Source of the DNA: Rhodoferax sp.
GTDB lineage: Bacteria; Pseudomonadota; Gammaproteobacteria; Burkholderiales; Burkholderiaceae_C
Reading direction: 5' to 3'
NCBI GenBank assembly: GCA_016463455.1
Contig: JAEMRG010000125.1
Location: 1 to 6,107, forward strand
DNA length: 6,107 nucleotides
Made by a program: the position numbers and the translations under genes
Shown: one piece after another, positions 1 through 5,474 of the stretch
Numbering within the stretch: position 1 is the first letter of the stretch
How the letters are laid out: each line of letters starts with the position of its first letter
Notes under the pieces: model-generated
Databases searched by the model: none
What the model was told of the DNA's origin: nothing
What the model saw: only the letters and a program-made list of their open reading frames with translations

Positions 1-677
1 CCGCGCACATCGGTAATCGATTGCACTGGCTCGCGTGCGGCCAGGCGGTGCGCGATTTCGACTATGGCGCGCTCGGCGTTGCCATACAGCAGCAAATCGC
101 ATTTGGCGTCCACCACAATCGAGCGACGTACTTTGTCGCTCCAGTAATCGTAATGCGCTATGCGGCGCAAGCTGCCTTCGATGCCGCCAAGCACGATCGG
201 CACGTCTTTGAAGGCTTCGCGGCAGCGTTGGCTATACACAATGGCCGCGCGGTCCGGGCGCTTGCCGCCTAGATCGCCCGGTGTGTAGGCGTCGTCACTG
301 CGGATCTTGCGATCGGCGGTGTAGCGGTTGATCATGGAGTCCATATTGCCGCTGGTCACACCCCAAAAAAGATTGGGTTTGCCCAATACCTTGAAGGGTG
401 CTGCGCTGTTCCAGTCGGGTTGGGCAATGATGCCTACGCGAAAGCCTTGGGCCTCCAGCATGCGGCCTATCACTGCCATGCCAAAGCTGGGATGGTCCAC
501 ATAGGCATCGCCCGTGACCAGGACAATATCGCAGCTGTCCCATCCCAGCTTGTCCATCTCGGCCCGGCTCATGGGCAACAGGGGTGCGGTACCGAAACGC
601 GAGGCCCAGTACTTGCGGTAGCTGCCTAGCGGTTTGGCGTCGCGTGCAAAGTGGGATACATCTAGGGGAGCATTCAT
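1..677 (-). CDS. ygiQ: YgiQ-family radical SAM protein, N-terminal part (3' end beyond window)
   Basis: The minus strand is open from ATG at 677 to the window edge, giving 225 codons. The translation starts MNAPLDVSHF and closely matches the conserved N-terminal domain of YgiQ proteins. Recognisable blocks are PMSRAEMDKLGWDSCDIVLV (about residues 35-54), TGDAYVDHPSFGMA (55-68), the GMLEAQGF-like and GIIAQPDW blocks, GNMDSMINRYTADRKIRSDD, and HYDYWSDKVRRS. Family members run to roughly 700 or more residues, and their radical SAM Cys cluster lies further along, so it is outside the window. The start is firm because an in-frame TAA at 689-687 sits just upstream. No Shine-Dalgarno is visible. The reaction catalysed by YgiQ is not established. 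The gene is transcribed divergently from the transporter operon. The family call is very secure and the function is not. Confidence 0.95.
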   Translation of the reverse strand, partial: MNAPLDVSHFARDAKPLGSYRKYWASRFGTAPLLPMSRAEMDKLGWDSCDIVLVTGDAYVDHPSFGMAVIGRMLEAQGFRVGIIAQPDWNSAAPFKVLGKPNLFWGVTSGNMDSMINRYTADRKIRSDDAYTPGDLGGKRPDRAAIVYSQRCREAFKDVPIVLGGIEGSLRRIAHYDYWSDKVRRSIVVDAKCDLLLYGNAERAIVEIAHRLAAREPVQSITDVR

Positions 678-683
678 CGGCGG

Positions 684-705
684 ATTTTAGCTTTGCACCT
701 AGAAT
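684..705. promoter_or_regulatory. Divergent promoter region, candidate -10 boxes on both strands
   Basis: The 88 bp between the divergent starts (678-765) hold two -10-like hexamers: TAGAAT at 700-705 on the plus strand and TAAAAT at 689-684 on the minus strand. The plus box would place +1 near 712 and serve the binding-protein gene. The minus box would place +1 at 677, the A of the ygiQ ATG. Neither has a convincing -35 at normal spacing, so these are tentative assignments. Confidence 0.3.
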
Positions 706-714
706 CAAAGTCGG

Positions 715-739
715 TCCCCGGTGCTGTCACTCCGGGGGA
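715..739 (+). promoter_or_regulatory. GC-rich leader hairpin before the binding-protein gene
   Basis: CCCCGG at 716-721 pairs with CCGGGG at 732-737 across a 10-nt loop, and T715 can add a pair if G738 bulges. If transcription starts near 712, the hairpin lies at the extreme 5' end of the mRNA, about 27 nt before the start codon. It has no T-tract, so it is not a terminator. mRNA stabilisation is one possible role. Confidence 0.4.
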
Positions 740-753
740 TGTCCTTCTCATTC

Positions 754-758
754 AAAGG
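754..758 (+). promoter_or_regulatory. Ribosome binding site for the binding-protein gene
   Basis: AAAGG lies 7 nt before ATG 766. This fixes the start there rather than at the in-frame upstream codons near 721 and 739, because only the 766 start gives a clean lipoprotein signal peptide. Confidence 0.7.
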
Positions 759-765
759 TTGTTCC

Positions 766-1587
766 ATGAAAAAACTGTTTTTGGGCCTCGCCGTCCTGTC
801 CCTGCTGGCCGCTTGCGGCAAAAAAGAAGAAGCACCAGCCCCGACTGCATCCGCGCCTGCTGCAGCCGCACCGGCTGAGCTGAAAGTTGCGATCGACCCG
901 ACGTACGAGCCCTTTACCTTCAAGACCGCCGATGGCCAGCCCACCGGTTTTGACGTGGATATTGCCAACGCCTTGTGCGAACAAATCAAACGTAAATGCG
1001 TGTTCGTAGAACAAGTCTGGGACGGCATGATTCCTGGTCTGAACGCCAAAAAATACGATGTGATCATTAGCTCCATGTCGATTACCGACGACCGCATGAA
1101 GGAAGTCGATTTCACTGACAAGTACTACAACACGCCTAGCCGCATCGTGCTGAAGAAAACCGTGAAGTACACCGACCCGGCCTCTATCAAGGGCAAGAAA
1201 ATCGGCGTGCTTAAGGGCTCCACCCAAGAGGCTTATGCCATGGGCGAACTCAAGCCCGCCGGTGTTGTGGTCAACTCCTATGAAGCACAAGACCAGGTGT
1301 ATTTAGACATCAAATCGGGCCGTTTGGATGGCACGGTAGCCGACTTTATGGAAGCGACCGGCGGATTCCTGAGTAAGCCCGAAGGCGAGAAATACGCCCT
1401 AGCCGGCGCGGACCTCAAGGAGCCCAAGTACTTTGGCTACGGCGCAGGCATTGCGCTGCGCAAAGGTGAAGACGCACTCAAAGGCGAGCTCAATGCCGCC
1501 ATCAAAGCCATTCGCAGTAACGGCAGCTACAAGACTTTGAACGACAAATACTTTGCCAAGTTCAATATCGACGTCTACGGCGAGTAA
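766..1587 (+). CDS. Lipoprotein amino-acid ABC transporter substrate-binding protein (ArgT/HisJ/AotJ type)
   Basis: 273 aa. It binds an amino acid outside the inner membrane and delivers it to the permease pair encoded downstream. A short lipoprotein signal (KK, then hydrophobic residues 4-16) ends in lipobox LAAC with Cys17, followed by an Ala/Pro-rich linker to about residue 37. The family 3 solute-binding signature begins at residue 61 (GFDVDIANALCEQI). Aligned with HisJ/LAO proteins, the ligand residues appear to be Tyr47, Ser102, Ser103, Ser105, Arg110, the GSTQ at 151-154, and Asp193. Arg110 would bind the carboxylate, and Asp193 is typical of basic-side-chain or general alpha-amino-group recognition. 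A lysine, arginine, ornithine or histidine ligand is therefore likely but not proven. Most Gram-negative relatives are soluble, so the lipid anchor is a variation. The gene is followed by a strong terminator. Confidence 0.93.
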   Translation: MKKLFLGLAVLSLLAACGKKEEAPAPTASAPAAAAPAELKVAIDPTYEPFTFKTADGQPTGFDVDIANALCEQIKRKCVFVEQVWDGMIPGLNAKKYDVIISSMSITDDRMKEVDFTDKYYNTPSRIVLKKTVKYTDPASIKGKKIGVLKGSTQEAYAMGELKPAGVVVNSYEAQDQVYLDIKSGRLDGTVADFMEATGGFLSKPEGEKYALAGADLKEPKYFGYGAGIALRKGEDALKGELNAAIKAIRSNGSYKTLNDKYFAKFNIDVYGE

Positions 1588-1603
1588 AGACGCTTAGGGC
1601 CCC

Positions 1604-1637
1604 AGCGCTCTATGCGCTAGCGCCAGCGAAAGGCGCC
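1604..1637 (+). other. GC-rich overlapping inverted repeats after the binding-protein gene
   Basis: AGCGC at 1604-1608 can pair with GCGCT at 1614-1618. GCGCTAGCGC at 1614-1623 is a perfect palindrome. GCGCC at 1620-1624 can pair with GGCGC at 1632-1636. The stems are short and mutually exclusive. They precede the main terminator and may protect the 3' end of the upstream transcript. Confidence 0.3.
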
Positions 1638-1652
1638 TTTATCCCGCCCCGC

Positions 1653-1687
1653 CGGCACACCGAGCACCACGGTGTGCCGTTTTTTTT
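1653..1687 (+). terminator. Strong intrinsic terminator between binding-protein and permease genes
   Basis: CGGCACACCG at 1653-1662 pairs perfectly over 10 bp with CGGTGTGCCG at 1670-1679 around a 7-nt loop, followed directly by eight T residues (1680-1687). This is the canonical form. It lies 66 bp after the binding-protein stop and 59 bp before the first permease start, so it probably attenuates transcription into the membrane-component genes and keeps the binding protein in excess. Confidence 0.92.
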
Positions 1688-1696
1688 GCCTATTTT

Positions 1697-1711
1697 TGAG
1701 GCCGAACCTCA
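1697..1711 (+). other. Small inverted repeat before the first permease gene
   Basis: TGAGG at 1697-1701 and CCTCA at 1707-1711 are complementary around a 5-nt centre. They lie between the terminator and the permease start, in the only space available for an internal promoter or operator. No clear -35/-10 pair is visible around them. Confidence 0.2.
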
Positions 1712-1745
1712 GGTCTAAGGCTTTTTCGCGGCACACTGCACGTTG

Positions 1746-2432
1746 ATGAACGCGTATTACTTCAGCATTTTGCAAGGCTCCCTGATGACGGTGGCCGTGG
1801 CGCTGGCTTCGCTGCTGCTGGCCGTGTTTTTCGGGCTGCTAGGCGCAGCGGCGCGCTTGTCACCCAACCAGGCGGCCGTAGCGGCCGGTACGGTTTACAC
1901 CACGGTGATTCGCGGGATACCAGACCTGGTGCTGATGCTGCTGGTGTTTTACGGCGGCACCATGGGACTCAATTACCTGGTGACAGCCATGGGCAGCAAG
2001 GGGTCGGTGGATATCAACCCCTTTGTGGCCGGAGTGCTGACGCTGGGCTTTATCTACGGCGCCTATATGACCGAAACCTTCCGGGGTGCTATTTTGGCCA
2101 TACCGCACGGCCAGTCGGAAGCGGCGCTAGCTTTTGGCATGGGCCGCACGCAAACTTTTTTGCGCATCATCGCACCGCAAATGGTGCGCTACGCCCTGCC
2201 CGGCTTTACCAATAACTGGCTGGTGCTGATCAAGTCCACCGCGCTGGTCAGCCTGATCGGCTTGCAGGAAATGACCTATATCGCCAAGCAGGCCAGCGCC
2301 GCTACCCGCTCGCCCTTCGAATTTTTCTTGTTTACCGCCGCGCTGTTTCTGTTGTTTACCAGCGCCTCGCTGTGGGTCCTGCGCCGCCTGAACGCGCGCT
2401 ACAGCCTGGGTACCCGGCGGGTAGCGCTGTGA
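1746..2432 (+). CDS. hisQ: ABC transporter permease, HisQ/AotQ type
   Basis: 228 aa. One of two membrane subunits forming the translocation channel for a polar amino acid in the inner membrane. The sequence resembles HisQ over its full, typical length. It has an N-terminal hydrophobic segment around residues 11-35, a second around 58-78, a third near 93-110, and C-terminal ones near 150-172 and 188-212. The IRGIPDLVLMLLVFYGG stretch (residues 55-71) is characteristic. The cytoplasmic EAA loop (EAALAFGMGRTQTFLRIIAP, 125-144), with the invariant Gly131, contacts the ATPase. ATG 1746 is preferred over the adjoining TTG at 1743. No good Shine-Dalgarno precedes either, so translation may be weak. 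The next gene begins 13 nt after the stop. The substrate cannot be assigned from the permease alone. Confidence 0.92.
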   Translation: MNAYYFSILQGSLMTVAVALASLLLAVFFGLLGAAARLSPNQAAVAAGTVYTTVIRGIPDLVLMLLVFYGGTMGLNYLVTAMGSKGSVDINPFVAGVLTLGFIYGAYMTETFRGAILAIPHGQSEAALAFGMGRTQTFLRIIAPQMVRYALPGFTNNWLVLIKSTALVSLIGLQEMTYIAKQASAATRSPFEFFLFTAALFLLFTSASLWVLRRLNARYSLGTRRVAL

Positions 2433-2445
2433 GTGAGGCTAGCGC

Positions 2446-3159
2446 ATGAAGTGGGACGTCATCTTTCAGCCTCAGAACCTGGCGCTGTACGGCCAAGGCA
2501 TCCTAACCACGCTGCACTTGCTGTTTGCCAGCCTGGCAATCGGCGCGGTACTGGCGCTAGCGTTTGCGCTGGCGCTGACCAGCCGCTGGCGCGTGTTGCG
2601 CGCCGTGGTGGGCGCCTACACCTATGTGGTGCGCGGCACGCCGCTGCTGATTCAGGTGTACCTGATTTATTACGGCCTGGGGCAGTTGGAATGGATTCAG
2701 GCGCGCTGGGACGAACTCTGGCCCTGGACCTATTTCAAAGAACCGTTTTTCTGCGCGTTGCTGGCCTTTAGCCTGAACACTGCTGCCTATACCGCCGAGA
2801 TGCTGGCGGGCGCCATTCGCGAAACCAGCGCAGGCGAAATCGAAGCGGCTCAGGCCTACGGCATGGGGCCGGTAGCGATTTTGTGGCGCATTGTGCTGCC
2901 CAGCGCCATGCGCCGCACCCTGCCCGCCTACAGCAATGAAGTGGTGATGATGCTGCAAAGCACCAGCCTGGCCAGCGCCGTACCCAGCATGCTGGACCTC
3001 ACCTCAGCGGCCAGCAGGGTGTATTCCAAGTATTACTTGCCGTTCGAGGCCTTTTTGTTTGCCGCCGGCATTTACCTGTTGGCCACCTTTGCGCTGGTAG
3101 GGATTTTCCGGCTGGCGGAGCGGCACTTTCTGGCGTATCTTGAGCCGCAAAAGACTTAA
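2446..3159 (+). CDS. hisM: ABC transporter permease, HisM/AotM type
   Basis: 237 aa. Partner channel subunit to the preceding HisQ-type protein. Hydrophobic segments lie at about residues 18-45, 59-78, 100-118, 156-175 and 200-222. The VVRGTPLLIQVYLIYYGLGQ block (61-80) and NTAAYTAEMLAGAIR (111-125) are hallmarks of polar amino acid permeases. The EAA loop at 133-152 (EAAQAYGMG then WRIVLP) docks to the ATPase. GAGG at 2435-2438 sits 7 nt before ATG 2446 and follows directly on the upstream stop codon, so the two permeases are probably translated in a coupled way. The M14-like gene starts 11 nt after its stop. The family assignment is secure. Confidence 0.93.
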   Translation: MKWDVIFQPQNLALYGQGILTTLHLLFASLAIGAVLALAFALALTSRWRVLRAVVGAYTYVVRGTPLLIQVYLIYYGLGQLEWIQARWDELWPWTYFKEPFFCALLAFSLNTAAYTAEMLAGAIRETSAGEIEAAQAYGMGPVAILWRIVLPSAMRRTLPAYSNEVVMMLQSTSLASAVPSMLDLTSAASRVYSKYYLPFEAFLFAAGIYLLATFALVGIFRLAERHFLAYLEPQKT

Positions 3160-3170
3160 ACACTGACGCT

Positions 3171-4301
3171 ATGCAAGTCCACAACCACCCACTTTTATCG
3201 CCCAGTCTGGGCACGCACAAGACGCTGACGAGTTTTCATTTCGGCCAGCCAGGCGCAGGCCCGAAGATTTACATCCAAGCCAGCCTGCATGCCGAAGAGC
3301 TACCGGGCATGTTGGCGGCCCACCATTTGCGCCCGCTTTTGGAGCGTTTGGACATGGCCGGGAAGATTCAAGGACAGATCGTCCTGGTGCCCATGGCCAA
3401 CCCGATTGGCGCTGCGCAACGCGTGCAGCACAAACCAGCGGGCCGCTTTGAACTGGACAGCGGCGAAAACTTCAACCGCCATTACCCGGACTTTGCAAGC
3501 CATATCGCCGATGAAGTGCTGCCCACGCTGGGCAAAGATGCTGCGGCCAACGTGGCCCTGGTACGCCAGGCCATGGGGCGCTACCTGGCGCAATGGATGC
3601 CAAAAACCGAATTGCACAGCCTGCGCCGTAGCTTGCTGCAACTGTCTTTCGATGCGGACTATGTGCTGGACCTGCATTGCGACTGCGAAGCCGTCATGCA
3701 CTTTTACTGCGAAGAGGCCTGCTGGAGCGCATTAGCGCCGCTGGCCCATTACCTGCAAAGCCAGGCGATTTTGCTGGCCAAAAACTCGGGGAGCCGCCCT
3801 TTTGATGAATGCTTATCTGGCGTGTGGTGGCGCTTGGCCGAGATGATCGCAGCACGCGGACTGGATGCGCCGCTGCCCCAAAGCTGCCACAGCACCACCA
3901 TCGAGCTACGCGGAGAAGCGCAGGTGCAGCATGAACTGGCTGCACAAGATGCCGCCGCGATCGCTGACTTTTTGCGCGGACTGGGCGTGCTGCGCGATGC
4001 GCCAGCGGCACCCGTGCCCGTACCGGCCTGCGAAGCCACGCCTTTGGCTGGATCTGAAACGCTGTATGCCAGTTCGCCTGGCTTGGTGGTGTTTGCCGCC
4101 CATCCGGGCGACACGCTCAAAGCCGGCGATCTGGTGGCCGAGGTGATAGACCCCATTTCTATCCGCAGCGAGCGCGTTTGCGCCGGGGTGGACGGCGTGC
4201 TGTATGCCCGCATACGCGACCGCTATGTCACCACCGGCTGCGAGTTGGCGAAGATTGCAGGCGCCCTGCCTTTCAAGACCGGCGAACTGCTGGGCGCCTG
4301 A
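3171..4301 (+). CDS. Succinylglutamate desuccinylase/aspartoacylase-family (M14-like) zinc enzyme in a transport operon (AotO-like)
   Basis: 376 aa. The family hydrolyses amide bonds of N-acyl amino acids at a zinc site. Visible residues are His40 and Glu43 in HAEE, the substrate-binding FNRHYPDF with Asn102 and Arg103, third zinc ligand His169 in DLHCD, and Glu245 in TIELRGE as the probable catalytic base. The metal site therefore looks intact. Residues about 308-370 form a C-terminal beta domain (SPGLVVFAAHPGDTLKAGD), as in AstE/AspA relatives. There is no signal peptide, so it is probably cytoplasmic. It sits 11 nt after the HisM-type gene and 40 nt before the ATPase gene, the position of aotO in Pseudomonas aotJQMOP. 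True AstE belongs to arginine succinyltransferase catabolic operons, which are not seen here. The family is secure; the substrate is unknown. Confidence 0.88.
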   Translation: MQVHNHPLLSPSLGTHKTLTSFHFGQPGAGPKIYIQASLHAEELPGMLAAHHLRPLLERLDMAGKIQGQIVLVPMANPIGAAQRVQHKPAGRFELDSGENFNRHYPDFASHIADEVLPTLGKDAAANVALVRQAMGRYLAQWMPKTELHSLRRSLLQLSFDADYVLDLHCDCEAVMHFYCEEACWSALAPLAHYLQSQAILLAKNSGSRPFDECLSGVWWRLAEMIAARGLDAPLPQSCHSTTIELRGEAQVQHELAAQDAAAIADFLRGLGVLRDAPAAPVPVPACEATPLAGSETLYASSPGLVVFAAHPGDTLKAGDLVAEVIDPISIRSERVCAGVDGVLYARIRDRYVTTGCELAKIAGALPFKTGELLGA

Positions 4302-4341
4302 ACCACCTGAGCACGCTGACCTAATTTCCCACCAAGCCTTT

Positions 4342-5118
4342 ATGAACGCCGCCAGCCGCAAATTGCAAATCGAAGATATCCACAAGCGCTTTGGCAACAA
4401 TGAGGTCTTGCGCGGCGTGTCGCTGTCAGCGGATGCGGGCGATGTGATTGCCATCATCGGCAGCTCCGGCTCGGGCAAAAGCACGCTGCTACGGTGCATC
4501 AATATGCTAGAGCGGCCTAACGCCGGGCGTATTACCGTGGCCGGCGAAGCGCTGGAGCTGGTGCCGGACAAAAACGGCGAACTAATGGCGCAGGACCCCA
4601 GGCAACTTCAGCGCCTGCGCACCAAGCTGGCCATGGTGTTTCAGCATTTCAATTTGTGGGGACACATGACGGTGCTACAAAACATCATCGAAGCGCCAGT
4701 GCATGTGCTGGGTATCAGCCGCGCGCAAGCGGTGGAGACGGCGCGCAAATACCTGCAGCGCGTAGACCTAAACGGCATGGAAGACCGCTACCCGGCGCAC
4801 CTGAGCGGCGGCCAACAGCAGCGCGTGGCGATTGCCCGCGCCTTGGCGGTGGAGCCCGAAGTCATGCTGTTTGACGAACCCACCAGCGCGCTGGACCCGG
4901 AACTGGTCACCGAGGTGCTGCGCGTCATGCAAACCCTGGCGCAGGAAGGCCGCACCATGGTGGTGGTCACCCATGAAATGGGCTTTGCCCGCGAGGTGGC
5001 GAACCAGCTGATCTTTCTGCACAAAGGGCAGATCGAGGAACAAGGTGTGCCACGCGAAGTGCTGGCAAAACCGAAAAGCGAGCGACTGGCGCAATTTTTG
5101 TCGGGTAGTTTGAAGTAA
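4342..5118 (+). CDS. hisP: Amino-acid ABC transporter ATP-binding protein, HisP/AotP type
   Basis: 258 aa, the same length as enterobacterial HisP and very similar to it. It hydrolyses ATP at the cytoplasmic face of the HisQ/HisM-type channel. Walker A is GSSGSGKST (40-48), the Q-loop Gln101 lies in VFQHFNLWGHMT, the ABC signature is LSGGQ (154-158), and Walker B LFDEP (176-180) contains Asp178 and Glu179. The D-loop is SALD (182-185) and the switch is His211 in HEMGFA. All catalytic elements are intact. ATG 4342 is chosen because the family N-terminus (KLQIEDIHKRFG) follows within ten residues; the longer open frame back to 4204 only reads through the end of the upstream gene. There is no strong Shine-Dalgarno. 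It is the last gene of the operon, and no clear intrinsic terminator follows. Confidence 0.95.
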   Translation: MNAASRKLQIEDIHKRFGNNEVLRGVSLSADAGDVIAIIGSSGSGKSTLLRCINMLERPNAGRITVAGEALELVPDKNGELMAQDPRQLQRLRTKLAMVFQHFNLWGHMTVLQNIIEAPVHVLGISRAQAVETARKYLQRVDLNGMEDRYPAHLSGGQQQRVAIARALAVEPEVMLFDEPTSALDPELVTEVLRVMQTLAQEGRTMVVVTHEMGFAREVANQLIFLHKGQIEEQGVPREVLAKPKSERLAQFLSGSLK

Positions 5119-5126
5119 CTGAGTTC

Positions 5127-5140
5127 ATTGCTTTCGCAAT
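5127..5140 (+). other. Small hairpin after the ATPase gene
   Basis: ATTGC at 5127-5131 pairs with GCAAT at 5136-5140 around TTTC. The flanking CTGAG (5119-5123) and CTCAG (5159-5163) could close a larger structure. No T-run follows on the plus strand, so it is not a standard intrinsic terminator. It is the only candidate 3' structure for the operon. Confidence 0.25.
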
Positions 5141-5182
5141 AAATGTAAAAACGAGGGTCTCAGAACAGAGTTACCAAATTAT

Positions 5183-5198
5183 TGGCACATTTTTTGCT
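5183..5198 (+). promoter_or_regulatory. Sigma-54 (RpoN) promoter, -24/-12 consensus
   Basis: TGGCAC at 5183-5188, five bases, then TTGCT at 5194-5198 matches the sigma-54 consensus TGGCAC-N5-TTGCW exactly, with the required GG-N10-GC spacing (GG 5184-5185, GC 5196-5197). A further T at 5182 fits the extended consensus. Transcription would start near 5209 and run rightwards towards ATG 5291. Such promoters need an enhancer-binding activator, and I could not identify its site. No RpoN activator gene is in the window. Confidence 0.75.
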
Positions 5199-5211
5199 TT
5201 AAAACCCCTGT

Positions 5212-5244
5212 GTGTAAAGGTTGACAGTCTTTGTCAATCGACAC
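5212..5244 (+). promoter_or_regulatory. Stem-loop at the 5' end of the predicted sigma-54 transcript
   Basis: TTGACA at 5221-5226 and TGTCAA at 5232-5237 are perfect inverted repeats around a 5-nt loop. In RNA the stem extends to GG 5219-5220 with UC 5238-5239 (one G-U pair). After a small internal loop, GTGT 5212-5215 pairs with ACAC 5241-5244. It starts a few bases after the predicted +1. It could stabilise the mRNA, or the DNA palindrome could be a repressor site. A run of seven T follows at 5257-5263. Confidence 0.45.
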
Positions 5245-5290
5245 CAAAACTGGAGATTTTTTTGTTGCCAATGAATTACAGGGGTACCTT

Positions 5291-5473
5291 ATGCAATCCA
5301 TACAAATTATGGGGGATCGACTAGAAATCCCATCTCACCTTCACAACGGAAAATGGGACACAGAACCCCATTTTGATTCTGCCGATTGGGACGATACGCG
5401 CGTTGTGATCGATGGAATCATCCGCCAAAGCAAAACAGATTTCGCAGAGTTCAGCCTGTTAACAGACCAGTGA
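5291..5473 (+). CDS. Small acidic protein of unknown function, downstream of a sigma-54 promoter
   Basis: 60 aa, not recognised. It starts MQSIQIMGDRLEIPSHLHNG and continues with an Asp/Trp-rich middle (KWDTEPHF, SADWDD, residues about 22-37) and a C-terminal half with beta- or helix-forming residues (RVVIDGIIRQSKTDFAEF). There is no signal peptide, membrane segment or Cys. The start at ATG 5291 is supported by AGGGG at 5280-5284, 6 nt upstream. An in-frame TTG at 5231 would add 20 residues but lies inside the leader hairpin, so I prefer the ATG. The predicted leader is about 80 nt. The sigma-54 promoter, good ribosome binding site and open frame together argue for a real gene, perhaps part of a nitrogen- or stress-related response, but no function can be read from the sequence. 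It ends 1 bp from the stop of the convergent minus-strand ORF. Confidence 0.6.
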   Translation: MQSIQIMGDRLEIPSHLHNGKWDTEPHFDSADWDDTRVVIDGIIRQSKTDFAEFSLLTDQ

Positions 5474-5474
5474 T

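Noticed and set aside
721..765. Upstream extension of the binding-protein frame to 721
   Set aside because: It adds 15 residues before a textbook lipoprotein signal peptide, and AAAGG at 754-758 points to ATG 766.
748..1290. Long minus-strand open frames opposite the binding-protein gene
   Set aside because: They lie antisense to a gene with clear family motifs and show no recognisable domain or start signal.
2433..2771. Plus-strand open frame beginning directly after the HisQ-type stop
   Set aside because: It is out of frame with the HisM-type gene, which covers the region with strong motifs. Its Arg/Ala-rich translation is typical of a GC-rich shadow frame.
4204..4341. Longer N-terminus for the ATPase
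   Set aside because: It would overlap the end of the M14-like gene, and HisP-type proteins begin just before KLQIEDIHKRFG, which follows ATG 4342.
3906..4571. Long minus-strand open frame across the M14-like and ATPase genes
   Set aside because: It spans two well-supported plus-strand genes and its translation resembles no protein family.
5231..5290. TTG start at 5231 for the sigma-54-associated small ORF
   Set aside because: The codon lies inside the predicted leader hairpin and AAAGG is 10 nt away, while ATG 5291 has a better placed AGGGG.
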